This document shows, one piece after another, positions 1-11,421 of a stretch of DNA of 64,000 bases; positions within the stretch are counted from its first letter, which is position 1; each line of letters starts with the position of its first letter. Made by a program: the position numbers and the translations under genes. Below the pieces are notes generated by a model that saw only the letters and a list, made by a program, of their open reading frames with translations, was not told where the DNA came from and ran no database searches. Source of the DNA: Callorhinus ursinus (taxonomy: Eukaryota; Chordata; Mammalia; Carnivora; Otariidae); NCBI RefSeq assembly GCF_003265705.1, contig NW_020313057.1, positions 6,435,363 to 6,499,362 of the forward strand, in the 5' to 3' direction.

Positions 1-1002
1 CCATGTGGGGTTCGGTTGTGAGTCTTCAGGTGCTGAATAAATGCTTGTCCCCTAAATATATGGGAATATGTGTAGGGACACAGTTCTGTGTTATTTCCGA
101 GGTTCTCCTTTACACAGTTGCTCAAGTGCAGGAAAAGGGGAAAATGATGCAAAATTACAACCATGTTTAATTTCTGCTAACTAAAACATAAAGTCAAGCA
201 TGTTAAGCTCAGCTGCCACATTAATTGCCAAACTTTACCATACATCATTAAGAATTGAGCCTAAGTAAATGCAAAATTAGATAAGCAAAGCTATTACCTT
301 CATATGTAGCTAATACAGCTCCTTATTTAATGATTACACAAAGTGGAGCCCATGATGAAGGTAAGTGGTATTTGCATTACTTCCATGCTTGTTAAAAGGA
401 AAGCTTGAAGTCTGAAATTTTTCCTGCAGAAAAATTAATGAGCGTACACAAAGTCTTCCACGGTCTTACATATTCTTGGGCCAGAAACAACCAGGAATGA
501 CCCAGATAGTCTTCTCAAGGGGGACTTTTACACCTCTAGAACCAGGTCTCACAGAAGTTAGAGTCAGGAGCTGCATTTCTCACCCAACGCATCTGCTTAG
601 GGCTTGACAGAATGAGGGTAATTGGATTATACATACCATTCATTCTCTCTAGGAAAGACCCTCTCCCTATTCATTTTAAAGTATTCTTGTTATGTTTGTT
701 TCCCCTCTGTCTCTCCCTGTGGGTTTATGATCACCATCATTACTGCTTAGCATTTCAAAAATCTTACCTATTGTTTATTTCAGTCTCTCGTTACATAACC
801 CAAGCAAGCAGGTCAACATTGCTATTAACATTTCCCAGAAAAATGAAGGAGTAAGGATGCAGAGACTTGCTTAGAAAGGTCCCAGCCAGTGCACAAGGAC
901 TCCAAAGCTCTGAGAATAGCCTGGACCTCTTGACTACATACCTCCTCCCATCTACCTTTTCTCAGACCTGAGTGAGAAAATCAGTCCCCTTATCAATTAA
1001 CT
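1..1002. other. Unassigned non-coding sequence
   Basis: No gene, RNA gene or recognisable repeat was seen. The sequence is AT-rich and unique-looking. The open frames here are short and lack codon structure or recognisable motifs. Confidence 0.5.
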
Positions 1003-1215
1003 CAAGAGCATGGGTTCTGGAGCCAGACCAATGTGGGTTACAAATACAATTCTGACACACAGGGCTGCATGATCTTAGGCAAATTTCTTTCTCTCTCTGA
1101 GCATGCATTTCTGAATTTGTATAATGGTGAAAACACTGAGCACGTAGTATGGTGATGAAATGATTAAGGCAAAGCTCTTCCCATGGTCCCTGCACATTGC
1201 TGTGCTCAATAAAAG
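1003..1215 (+). repeat. MIR SINE relic
   Basis: An ancient tRNA-derived MIR in sense orientation. Visible landmarks in order are a GGTTCTGGAGCCAGAC-like box, a GATCTTAGGCAAATTTCTTT segment matching the MIR core, CTCTGAGCATGCATTT, and ATGATTAAGGCAAAGC towards the 3' end. It is heavily diverged, as expected for a mammal-wide element. Boundaries are approximate. Confidence 0.7.
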
Positions 1216-1621
1216 GGAAGTCCTTGCTTTGGGTATTCATTTGACTCGCTATTTCTTGTGGATGTATTTTAAGTGCACCTTCTGTTTGTGTTTCTTGGTG
1301 GGAGAGAGAAGGGGCAGACAGGGAGACAGTGTAGTGTGTGGTTCTCTTCTCTGTCTGGGATTCTATTTTGGCACTCTACTTATTCTTTCAGAATTTATGT
1401 CTCTCTTAGAAGGGGAAAGGGCAAGTGGTAATGGCTAAAAGAGTCAGGAACAGATGAAAGAGGTAAAGGAGTGACAGAAATTATGGTAAGCACTTTGTCT
1501 TCATCCCTAGCCACTTTCAAACAAATGCAATTCAAATGATTTGCTACAAGAAATTATATCTTTACAGGTATGAAGTGTTGAAATAAAAAGAGGAAAGTCA
1601 GTATTGCACAAAGAAGTCAAA

Positions 1622-1686
1622 ATGACTGTCTTTTTTTAAATTTTATTTATTTATTTATTTATTTATTTTATGACTGTCTTTTTTTA
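1622..1686 (-). mobile_element. Tail-only retroposed insertion with 17-bp TSD
   Basis: ATGACTGTCTTTTTTTA occurs at 1622-1638 and again at 1670-1686. Between the copies lie only 31 bases, essentially (TTTA)n, the complement of a CAN-SINE or L1 A-rich tail. The direct repeat is long and perfect, as expected of an L1-endonuclease target duplication. The simplest reading is a retroposition event so truncated that only the poly(A) tail was copied. Replication slippage is the alternative, but the unique ATGACTGTC part of the repeat makes that less likely. Confidence 0.6.
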
Positions 1687-1689
1687 TTA

Positions 1690-2236
1690 TTATTAATTCC
1701 TTAACACCCAGTGCCACCAAGAAGGAGACCTGCCCAGCCTAGCTTTTCCTGGAATGTGTTGATGTGTAGCCATTTCTGCTGGTGCATTTTTAAGCAGAGC
1801 TGCAGGGGATGTCATGTGTTGCGGTAATTGCCATGGAAACCATTGTTGTGGAATGAATAGGAGAGAGGTTTTAAATCCTTGGTAATGAGCCTGGGAAACT
1901 AAGTAGGTCTTCAAGTTTAACTCATTTGAAAGTGGTTCCTATTTCACACAGAGATATTGGAGGCAAAATGTGGGGGGCAAAGGATAAGAGAGGGGAAGTT
2001 TCTAAAAAAAAAGCAAATAAACTAACCTAATATGTTACACTTCTACTAGGACTTTTTAATAAAAAAACACCAACAACGCATAGTATCAAGCCCCAAGCCT
2101 TGAGCAACATTTTTGTCTATCGAACAAAGTATAATTTTGATATATTTCCACTGAAATCAACATTCAATTCACCTCACACAAACCTCAGCAAGTGAGAATG
2201 TGAAATATTTTTAAGGCAATTAATTAGCAGGTTTAT
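1690..2236. other. Unassigned non-coding sequence
   Basis: Unique-looking sequence with short A and T runs. No gene or repeat was recognised. Confidence 0.45.
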
Positions 2237-2237
2237 C

Positions 2238-2335
2238 TGGATTGTGAGATCCTTGAAAAGGAGGGCTGAGCTTTGTCACCTTTGTATGACCCCAGGTTGT
2301 AGGATGTACCATCATAGAATAGATAGTCTCAATGT
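2238..2335 (+). repeat. Possible L2 3'-end relic
   Basis: TTGTGAGATCCTTGAAAAGG followed by TTTGTATGACCCCAG resembles the conserved L2 LINE 3' end ('gtaagctccttgagg...ttgtatccccag'). It is short and diverged, so the family call is tentative. Confidence 0.4.
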
Positions 2336-2339
2336 GTGT

Positions 2340-3599
2340 CTTATATTAGAATGGTGATCGAGGAATGACCAGTGACTAAGGGATTCCCACCTCGGCCATC
2401 AACCATTTCTGAGGATCTCTCTTCTTCCTTTCCTTTTCATGGTTCTATAATCCTGGCACCCTCTCTCTGACTCAAGACTTTTTCAAGCTGGGTGCCCTCT
2501 AGGCAGGACTGGCGATAGAAGCATTGGAAGAGACAAAGAACAATGGATAAAGGGCCAGAAGAGTAAGCCTTGCTCTTCTTTCCCAGTGGCAAGGAGCTCT
2601 CCATCCAGCTCTTTTCCCTCAGCCAGAGACACTGTGGCATACATACGTGTTTTGGGGGATATAAAGTGCTTCCTGAGTATTTATATGGTGAAGGGGATCC
2701 AGACACACTACCCCAAAATGTGCCCCTTTGGTGTAAGAACTATTTTGATCTGAAGGCATTTATTTGAGTTTCTGAAATCTCTGATCTGCTTGAAAGCAGA
2801 GCCTCCCCCCAAAGTCCAACTGTCATAAATCCCCTCCCCAAGCAACTCTGCTCTCTCCAGGCACCACACCCAGCCCCTGCCACACACTATCACACCGCCC
2901 ATCACTTCACCTAAGGGCCCGCTTAGCTCTACAAATAGTCCCTTGTTTTCCCATAAGTGCCTTTCTCCTCCTCCCTCTTCCGGCTAAGTTAGGTGCACAG
3001 ACCCCAAGTCCAACCCAACCCTCCTTCCAGTTAGTGAGGACTGAGCACCATATGAATGCAGGATGCACCTGTTAATAAGCTTCTGTTTTTCTCTTGATCT
3101 GCTTTTGTCAGACCAATTTACAGGGCCTGGTTAGAGAACCCAGCAGGGTGGAAGGAAAATAATTTTTCCTCCCTCCCCTACAATGGTAACTTTGTCATTC
3201 TCGGCAGGATTTAAGACAGAAAAGAAGGTGGTGACAGAGAAGGGCCCTAGGAAGAAGTCTTCACGTTCTGTCTCTTTATCTTTGTTACTAGTGTTTAGAA
3301 AAAGTGTTAGAAAGGCTTCCCAAAGGTTCTGTGCTAGAGAGCAAGAAGGAGAGCATCCTTGGCTGAAAGAACCATGATGACAGTGGAGGGCAAAGATCTG
3401 AAGTCAACATCTGACCCAGAAACTAAAAGAAAAGAAATGGGAAAGGACGGGAAGGGAAAGAGGGAAGAAAGGAACAATACCATGGGAAGCTTGAGGAATC
3501 AAAGCTTGTAGTTCCTGTGGGTAACCTAACCAATGAGGAGCTTTCCTTTTAAATCATCATGTTCCAGTATTCCACAGAAAACACTGCATGGTCTCTAAA
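2340..3599. other. Unassigned non-coding sequence
   Basis: No exon or repeat was recognised. It includes a C-rich stretch near 2800-3020 that could be an old transposon remnant I cannot name. Confidence 0.4.
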
Positions 3600-3800
3600 A
3601 TGAATGTTCTGGAGCCAGACAGCCTGTGTGTGGGTCTTAGATCTGCCTTTACTTTGCAAATTACTTCACTTCTTTATGCTTCATCCTCCTTAAATGTAAC
3701 AAGTGGATAATTATATACATAAACAACAAAATTATTGTGAAGATTAAATACAATGATATGTGTACATTTTCAGGAAAGTGCTAAAACATAGGAGTTTCAA
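3600..3800 (+). repeat. MIR SINE relic
   Basis: Sense-strand MIR. TTCTGGAGCCAGACAGCCTG, then a degraded core with AAATTACTTCACTTC and a downstream GTGAAGATTAAATACAATGA matching 'gaggattaaatgagtta'. Near full length. Both ends are approximate. Confidence 0.8.
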
Positions 3801-4329
3801 TAAAAAGTGATCAATAAAAGTAAGTGAGTATGATTATTCATCTCTAATTGCACAGGCCTGCTGCCTTTTAGTCTTCACTGAACTAGAAACCCAGACCTGG
3901 CTGTAGAGTCATCATTCACAGTTTTATATTGGGAACCTGCTCTTCCTCCCTACTTCACAGAAGCTTAGGGGGGATGGAGAGAAGAGAGATGCCAGAGGGT
4001 AAGAGTGTTGTTTTAGTGCTATTTTAGAGCTATTACTGCTGGAAATACAGCAATTCGAAAATCCTGTCCTGCTAATAACTTCTACATCTGGGGAAATTCT
4101 CAAGGGAACTCTAGGCAATGAACAGCAGAGTTGATTGGTCATGTTGGTAGGTTTAGTGCCCTCTGGTTAATGCTGGAATTGGAGCACACAGCTTAGATTT
4201 TCTCTGCAGAATTTAAGACTGAGATTGCACCACTCTCTAGCCAGGCCCATAAAGAAATGAAGTCAAGAAGAAGGTGAGAGCAAGATGGCTGCATCCGTAG
4301 TGGATCTTAGGTCATAATGCCACCTTCTC

Positions 4330-4605
4330 AGTGAACTTGACCTCATCTGTCCTGTCTTAAAATACCATACCAACAACCCCCTATTTCCTGGCTTCATTTT
4401 TCTCCTTAGCACTTACCACCTGAGATACCCAATGTTTTCCTTATTTATCTTATTGATAAGAATCACTCGCAACTAAAATGTAAATTCCATGAAGAAAGGG
4501 ATTTTGGTCTGTTTTGTTCACTGGTTTATCTCAGCAACTAAAACTGTCTGGGATATAGAGAAGGCACTATTTATTGTGTATTTGTTGAATGAATGAAGTA
4601 GAAGA
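4330..4605 (+). repeat. L2 LINE 3' end
   Basis: The sense-strand 3' end of an ancient L2 LINE. It contains CTTAGCACTTACCACCTGAG, AAATGTAAATTCCATGAAG, TTTTGTTCACTGGTTTATCT and the terminal ATTTGTTGAATGAATGAAG. The last two are hallmark L2 3'-terminal segments. Non-functional fossil. Confidence 0.8.
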
Positions 4606-4609
4606 AAGG

Positions 4610-5830
4610 GCATGAAGCATGTCTGTGTACCTCTTAACACAGATTTGGCCATGCAACTAGTAAACCCCAGCCTGATAAATGGCCTGGGATGCTAACCTGT
4701 CAGGTAAGTCTTCTACTGGGATCAGGTGGCAGTGTGGCTGGGAAGGGGAGAGAACAAACAGACATGATTCTGCTGGAGAGAGAGGAGGCTGAGTGGAGGG
4801 AACAAATGAGAGAATCAAAGGAGGGTGTGACAGGTGACAGAACACCATCCCCAATCCCATCAGGACAGGAAAGAGTATATGCTGGACTAAAGTTACGTTC
4901 TGGACTCATTTTTCCATGGGGGATTACATGGTTAGGCTCTTTGTTAGTAATAGTTCAGTGTGTTTCAGAGGCATACACATTATGGTAGTGATGTGGGAAT
5001 ACAAATTCTATGTTTTGACAAAAATAAGCACGTATGTTTCAGTATGCCTGTATTTGATTTATGCCTACCTATCATTCTTTTGAGGAAAGAATAAGGAAGT
5101 GGAGAGCTCTGCACCTCAGAAGGAATGGATTCAGAATAAAATTCCTTTGGATGGGCTGCAGGATGCTAGTAAGCAACAGCTATTCTTGGAAAGTTGACCT
5201 GAGTTTTGGGAAATCTGTCCAGTCATAACAGAGATAAATCAGACTGAGGATTTCATGACATTGAGACTTCATTCAAGATTTCCTCTTTTACTTGGTTAAT
5301 TGGTTGGAAAGCCAACCTAAAGCAGTGTGAGGTTGGCACTGTAGTATGTATTTTTTAGAAGCACAGAGAGCTATCAGAGACTTCTAAAGCTTCATCAAAC
5401 AGCAAATTTGCATTCAATAACTATTTCAGTGCACATTTTTATACTCCTAGAGCTCTTTACCAAAGATCACAGCTAAGGTTGCGGAGGTCTTGGAGACAAG
5501 GGGAGAATATGGCAGGTAGCAGAGAGTGGTCCATAACTGAGCAAAGGGAAGCATGCCTCGCTCCTTTCCTTTTGCCATTGGCATAAATCCTACCTTGGAA
5601 TTCCCAGGTAGGCCATTTAAATGGGTTAGAGATTTAGATGGTTTGTAATTAATAAAGAGTTAAGAGAGCCTTTACAAATAACACTTTGCTGGAGAGGTCC
5701 TTCCTTCAATTTGCATCAGTGTATTCACTGACCACTGATGTTGCTTGAGTTGACATGGTGACTTTTATGCAAAGTCAGTTCTATATTACCCACCTGTTCT
5801 CATGCATACTTGATTTAAAAACAAACAAAA
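4610..5830. other. Unassigned non-coding sequence
   Basis: No gene or clear repeat. A chance 99-codon frame lies at 4689-4988; it shows no motif or splice context. Confidence 0.4.
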
Positions 5831-5834
5831 TAAT

Positions 5835-6040
5835 TGGTATTATTTTTGAGCAGCTACTGTATGTCAAACACTGAGCTAGGCACTTTACATTTGTTTTCCT
5901 TAAGTTTTCTAACATCCTGTGGGGTGTCTAACTGATGAGGAAATTAAGACTCAAAAAGTTTAATAACTTGCTCAGGGCCACACAACTAGTGAATGCTAGA
6001 TTCAAAGCCAGATTTCTCTAGCTACCAATTTCATTTTATT
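5835..6040 (-). repeat. MIR SINE relic, antisense
   Basis: Antisense MIR. CACTGAGCTAGGCACTTTAC, then CTAACATCCTGTGGGGTGT, then AACTTGCTCAGGGCCACACA and AACTAGTGAATGCTAG follow the reverse-complement MIR consensus in order. Confidence 0.85.
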
Positions 6041-6283
6041 TTGCCATACTTTAAGCCTCTCAGAAGAAACACTGCTTTTACCAAATCACCAAGAAGAGGT
6101 CAGACATGCTGAGTGTGGGGGTAGAAGGGGATTTGAATATCATGGTACTTATTAGAATTTGTCTTTAGATGGATGATTACTTAAACTGCCCTCAGCAACA
6201 TACACATTTTTAAATTTTTTAGTAGCCACATTAAAAAAGTGATAAGAAACCATTAAAATTAATTTTAGAAGCATATATAATTT

Positions 6284-6490
6284 GGAGCACCTGGGTGGCT
6301 CAGTTGGTTAAACATCCAACTCTTGATTTTAGCCCAGGTCTTGATCTCAGGGTCGTGAAATTGAGCCCGGCATTGAGCTTCACGCTGGGTGTGAAGCTTG
6401 CTTAAGATTCTGTCTCCCTCTCCCTCTGCCCCTCACTGATGCACCCCCGCCCCTGCTTGTGCTCTCATGCTCTCTCTCTCTCAAAGAAAA
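6284..6490 (+). mobile_element. CAN-SINE (tRNA-Lys derived)
   Basis: A carnivoran SINE in sense orientation. The tRNA-related head GGAGCACCTGGGTGGCTCAG carries the A-box region, followed by a degraded B-box near GTGAAATTGAGCCC, a C/T-rich body, (CT)n and an A-rich tail. A 14-bp flanking duplication at 6270-6283 and 6491-6504 differs at two positions, so this is an older copy. Transcribed by RNA polymerase III when active and mobilised by L1 proteins; no coding capacity. Confidence 0.93.
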
Positions 6491-6504
6491 AGTATATGTA
6501 ATTT

Positions 6505-6810
6505 AATGTCTAAAATATTACTACTTCAACATATAATCAACACAAAAAGTATTAATGCAATATTTTATATCATTCTTGTATTAAGTCTTAGAGAAATCCA
6601 GTGTGTATTTTATACCTACAACATATCTCAGTTCAGATTACTACCTTCAAAGTACTCAGTAGCCACATGTGGCCAGTGACTACCATCTCAGACAGCAATT
6701 GTGGAGAGTCAGGTGAGGGTGTCATCTTGGTGTGTGATATATTTGTTGCAGTAGTTTAGTGAACTGTAAAATCTTGAATTAATGGTGTTTGCAAGACAGA
6801 TGTAAGCGTT
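6505..6810. other. Unassigned non-coding sequence
   Basis: AT-rich sequence after the SINE with no recognised feature. Confidence 0.4.
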
Positions 6811-6813
6811 AGA

Positions 6814-6853
<40 letters not shown>
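6814..6853. repeat. (TG)n microsatellite
   Basis: A dinucleotide run with two TGCG interruptions near its 5' end followed by uninterrupted TG units. Confidence 0.97.
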
Positions 6854-6855
<2 letters not shown>

Positions 6856-6859
6856 ACTC

Positions 6860-8349
6860 ACACAGGGAGGTGGAGAGGTAGCAGAGTTTAACTTGTTTAA
6901 TGTACTAAATGGTGCAGGGTATACTCTATACCAAACAATGTGGGCTATTTATAAAAGCCACGATCTGGGTCATTCCCAGCACAAATTGCTAATACACAGG
7001 TTATATTTACAACCGAGCAAATCCAATTTTGTATTACACTAGAATTATCCTCATGAGTATAAAAAGGTCCCAGCTCTGAACAAATATAACGGGTTCATGC
7101 TTTTGCTTCCTGCCCTGGTATATTATTTATTTACCAATGATACAAAGACTGTACAGACACAATATTTTTTTCTTTTTGGTAAATGACAATCAATACAGAA
7201 TGGAGACTGAACAGCTATCACGGCTTGGTGTAGGCTTTAGGTGGAAATTATTTTAACTGTATCATAGATAAAGTAAAAAACGGAATAGACTTTTTGGTGT
7301 CCCACATTTTTATATTTTGCCTATATAGCTTTCTAATTATTCCTCTTGAGATTCTGCTTTTAGTTGTTTGTTCATGACACTTTGCTAAAACTTACCTACC
7401 CTTTGTTATATATATATCTGTATAGCAATGGTGTCACCCTAGGGCTTGCCCTTGGCAAATTCGGAAGCAAGTTAATCTTGGCATGTTTCACTTTCCTTTT
7501 CTAGCCCCTTCATTCTCTGACCTTCTCCTTGTGATTCTAAGGTCCCTCTACCCCAACCCCACTGCATCCTGTTCTCTTATACCCCATATATACATTGTGC
7601 TGTCTGTGAGCAAAACCATGTCCTACGTATAATTCAGTTCTTAAAGTCTTCTAGGATTATTTGCATCTTAAGCTTTCTATTTCATGGTGGAAGAAAACTA
7701 ATGAGCATCAGACATTCATAAGTAGCTGGAAGGGATGCATTTCTGGACTTAGTGATATAAGAACCACGTGAAACAAGGTCAAACCAGGCAAAGAGAGGGA
7801 ACTTCATTCAGAGGAATAGTCATACAGATGACAGAAGGGCTGAGAAGCCAAACAGGGGTTACTGAGATAACCCAAAGACTGGTAACTAGAAAGTTGGATG
7901 GCACTTAGTGTGGGGGGATCAGGGAAGGAGACTGTGTTTGGACCAGGGTACCAGAGGGTAGCTGGAAGCAAGGCAGACCTGTCTTGCAGCAACTGGAACT
8001 CTAGGAGACACTGCCTAAGACAGAGAAGCACCTGGCTTGTCTTCCTGCCATCTACTCTACGTAGCCTCCCAATGGCCAGACTCAGCCAGAAGTCGTCTGT
8101 ACAACAAAGACTGCAGGGGCCAGCCTCTCTGTAATTAGAGCAGAGTGGAAGAAGGGCAAAATGTGATGTTCTGATGTTGGAGGGCTACCCTGCGTGCTCC
8201 ATGTGAAGAATGAGGTGTATGAGGTCCGAAATGTGCTGTGCAAACACATCTGGGCCAGATCATTCTATCAGGTGTCAAGGATAATGAGGTTCACCAATTC
8301 CCTTTCCTTTGTCCCCTGGATCTAGGCTACTGTCAAATCCTGTTGCGTT
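6860..8349. other. Unassigned non-coding sequence
   Basis: About 1.5 kb without a recognisable gene or repeat. The frames at 7804-8134 on both strands are short and unrelated to any family I know. Confidence 0.4.
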
Positions 8350-8913
8350 TACCTCCTCAGTAATGCCTGAATCAGTTCATGCTTCTTTCCTACCATTACC
8401 ACTCCAGTCCAAGCCACTGATGTCTCCTGCTTGGGTTACTGCAATTACTGCCTACCATCCACCAGCATCCATTCAGACTTGAGCCACTTTTTAGTGTGTT
8501 CTTTACACTGGAGGCAGGGTAATAATCTTCTCAAACTGTGAAAATGATCATGCTGCCTTTAGAGGGATCACTTTGTATTGTGTAGGCAAGGACCTGCCTG
8601 GTCTGGCCCCCAATGACCTCTCCAAGCACACTATGCCCATTATGCTTCCCTGAGCTCTTTCTGCTCCAGGTACGATGAGGACCTTCTTTAGGCTTTGAAC
8701 TTATCATGTTGGCTCTGCTATGGGGCCACCACTCATTCTGTCCAGTTGTCTCAGGTGCCCTTTTCCAGTTGACCTCTGCTCATCTCTCAGATCCCGGTTT
8801 AGCCATTTCTTCAGGGAAGTCTTCTCTGGCTTCCCTAACTAGGATATGTCTCTCTCATCCCAATCTTTGAAAGCAGAGACCATATCCCCACTACCCCCTT
8901 CTTTCTAGGCATA
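8350..8913 (+). repeat. L2 LINE 3' end, left part (split by MaLR)
   Basis: An ancient L2 3' region in sense orientation: CCACTCCAGTCCAAGCCACT, GGTCTGGCCCCCAATGACCT, GAGCTCTTTCTGCTCCAGG and TCTTTGAAAGCAGAGACC. The expected end of L2 ('..ggtgcccaataaa..gaatgaa') is missing here and resumes after 9731. The LTR element therefore inserted into an L2 already in place. Confidence 0.8.
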
Positions 8914-8918
8914 GAAGG

Positions 8919-9726
8919 TGCTGTGGACTGAAAAATATTCCCCAGCATATTCATATTAACATATTAACATATTGAGTCATCTTGAGACTTAAGATGCAAT
9001 GGGATTTGCCTTGCTGGGTTTTGGCTTGCTTGGGACCCATCACCCCTTCCTTCTTTTCTATTTTTCCCTTTTGGAATGGCAATGTCAATGCTCTGTCTGT
9101 CTCACCACTGCATTTTGCATGCACACAATTTGTCTCATTTCACAGGATCACATCTCAAGAGGAATTTTGCCTCAGGATGAATTATACCTCAAAACTCCCT
9201 CACATCTGATTTAAATGATATTTAGATGGGACTTTTGACTTTGGACTTCAGACTCCATGCTGGAATGATTTAAGACTTGTGAGGTTGTTTGGGTGGAAGG
9301 GCTGTAATTTGTAAGTGAGAAGAACATAAATTTTAAGGGTCAAGGGGCAGAATGCTTTGGGCTGAATTGGGTTTCCTCAAAATGAAAACGTTGAAGCCCC
9401 AGTGTGATGGCATTTGGAGATGGGGCCTTTGGGAAGTAATTAGTTTTAGATGAGGTCACGAGGGTGGGGTGCTCATGATGGGGTTAATGCCCTTATAAGA
9501 AGAGAGCCAGAGAGCTTGCTCCCCCCACCCCCCGTCTCTGCCATGTGAGGACATCATGAGAAGGTAGCCATCTGTAAGCCAAGAAGAGAACCCTCACCAG
9601 GGAACCAACTCTGCTGGCACCTTGATCTTGGACTCCTAGTCTCCGGAACTGTGAGAAATAAATGTTTGTTATTTAAGCTGCCCAGTCTATAAAATTTTAT
9701 TATGGGAGCCTGAGCAGACTAAGACA
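8919..9726 (+). mobile_element. MaLR proviral relic (MLT1-type), unequal LTRs
   Basis: A retrovirus-like MaLR fossil in sense orientation. It starts TGCTGTGGACTGAA at 8919 and ends GACTAAGACA at 9726, and is bracketed by the 5-bp direct repeat GAAGG (8914-8918, 9727-9731), the expected size for this class. A stub of about 45 bp of 5' LTR is followed by about 390 bp resembling the 3' end of MaLR internal sequence (CCCTTTTGGAATGGCAATGT, GACTTTTGACTTTGGACTTC). The 3' LTR follows from about 9352. Most of the 5' LTR and nearly all of the interior are deleted, and no retroviral gene remains. Confidence 0.82.
9352..9726 (+). repeat. 3' LTR of the MaLR relic (MLT1-type)
   Basis: A near-complete LTR. 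Landmarks in order are GGAGATGGGGCCTTTGGGAA, GCCCTTATAAGAAGAGAGCC with a TATAA-like core, GCCATGTGAGGACATCATGA, CACCTTGATCTTGGACTCC, GAACTGTGAGAAATAAATG (AATAAA polyadenylation signal) and a terminal GACTAAGACA. This order matches the MLT1A/B consensus as I recall it. No evidence of present promoter activity. Confidence 0.85.
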
Positions 9727-9730
9727 GAAG

Positions 9731-9775
9731 GTGCCCCATAAAGGGAGAATTAATGAATAAACAATGCTAACAGGG
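9731..9775 (+). repeat. L2 3' terminus, right part after MaLR
   Basis: GTGCCCCATAAAGGGAGAAT followed by TAATGAATAAAC resembles the extreme 3' end of L2. It completes the L2 that is interrupted at 8914. Confidence 0.6.
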
Positions 9776-9789
9776 AAATGGCAGCCAAA

Positions 9790-10900
9790 CTAGCTGGAAG
9801 CTTCCCTTGGGATCTGTCTCTGATCCCTGATTCACATTACGTGAAATAGCCTTTTCTCTTCTTTATCCATTAGGCAGGGTGTGAATCTGTTTATGGCACC
9901 CCACAAAACACTTAGAGGGCTCCTTTGAGGTCAGAGCAAACTGTTTCATTTCACAGCCTGAAGCATTTTGCTTCTTTATCCTCCCTGACATGGTGGGTGT
10001 GAGTTTACACCTGGAAATAGGATCCACCTCCAGGAGGTATTGAGACAGGCCACAGGAGGTTTTGTCCTTAGGAGAACAAATATATCGGGCAAATCTCCAT
10101 TTATTTTCTGCTAGTCTCCATTAGGAAAAGCTGCAGGCAAGAAGGATACTATGTACTTCTCTCACTCCCACACAGTGCCTTTCTTTACTTAAAATTCTTT
10201 ATTTCTTCCCATCCATTCATTGCTAGGTTACATTTTCCAGAACAATAGGCTGCCATTTAGCTTCTCTCTCGAAGCCTCACTGTGCCTCAACCCAAGGACT
10301 CGCCGCCATGAAGTATTATTGCACAGTTTGGAGAGGCACGTGGCTCTCCCAAATGGACTTTCATTTGCACTGATCAACAGCAACCACAAAAGCCTCGTGT
10401 CAGAGATGCAAGGCAACCTCTTTGTCTGAAACCACCCCCTCCTCTTTTGTTTTCTTCCAGAGCTCACTGTGCATTATGTTCCACATGCTCTTCTCTGTGC
10501 CTCTGCAGATGTGAAACTTTAAATGCAGGGTATTTAAAAATAATCAGAAAAAAAGAAAAAAGCACCCTGAAAATTACAGAGCTTTGTAGTTGGGCGGCAT
10601 GGGGCTCCCTAAAGAGCTCTGTATATCAAGAGTTCAGATGGTTTATGGATTGTTGATTTCAGCTATCTGGATGACAGAAGGAAGGGGGTCAGAGGGGAGG
10701 GAAGTTAAATATCAACACTGGAAAGTACCTGAAAACCAGCTCTCCCAGACCCTGTTCCTACTCAGCAGAAACACATTAAATAGATTTGTGTGGGAGACCA
10801 GGATTCTCCACAGCTTGAGGATCTTGCTGTCAAGGGAGGGCCTTGTGGACATGCACACTGGGGCCATGGAAGGGAAATCATGCCAGCTTCGACTACATTC
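9790..10900. other. Unassigned non-coding sequence
   Basis: No repeat or exon was securely recognised. The sequence is comparatively GC-richer near 10260-10330 but has no CpG-island character. Confidence 0.4.
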
Positions 10901-11296
10901 CAGGGACTAAATATGAGTACCTATGCTTGTCTCAGTCAGTTCTCATCAAAATCCTATGAAATGGTGAAAGTGGCATTTACCTCTCCAGTGGAAGTTGGGG
11001 GCACCACTGTGCACCCCACCTTCAGGACCAAGGCACTGAATCCCCCAGCTACCAAGCTGAAGGTTCACATGAATGACCTTCAATTACAGGGAGTCTCCTG
11101 GCACAAGGACTTGCCTCCTTCCCTTCCCTGGGGGCACTCCTTTCCTGGAGGCACCTGGTCAGTGTTGGGGTACAAAGACCCAGCCCTCTGGCCTCAATCT
11201 GGGGCACCTCTAAAGGGTCATCCTAGCTCCAGAGCTCTCTGTGGGATCACCAGGGGTCTCTGTTATGACTCTATTGTGGTTCAACTTCTCTCATGA
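10790..11296 (+). other. Longest open frame (168 codons), probably chance
   Basis: An ATG-initiated frame of 168 codons and the longest in the window. The translation shows no signal peptide, membrane segment, zinc finger or other motif I recognise. It has no clear flanking splice or promoter context, and its 3' half runs into LTR-like sequence. A frame of this length is plausible by chance in 64 kb. Not called as a gene. Confidence 0.15.
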
Positions 11297-11420
11297 CCCA
11301 ATGACGCTTCTTTCACTTCTTTACTGACTTTATTCCTGAGAGCTTGCCGACACCCACCCCTTGTAAATCTGCTGCCTGCAGATAGCCATCTCAGGGGCTG
11401 CTGCCCAGGGAACCTACCTG
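10980..11420 (+). repeat. Possible old LTR or transposon 3' portion
   Basis: The segment ending GATAGCCATCTCAGGGGCTG and CTGCCCAGGGAACCTACCTG resembles the 3' end of an old repeat ('ctccatctcagagtctgcttcc.gggaacc') common in mammalian genomes. I cannot name the family with certainty. Confidence 0.35.
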
Positions 11421-11421
11421 G

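Noticed and set aside
6284..6350. tRNA-like A and B boxes that could suggest a tRNA gene
   Set aside because: They belong to the tRNA-derived head of a CAN-SINE, with a C/T-rich body, A-rich tail and flanking duplication. The same holds for the other eight SINE copies.
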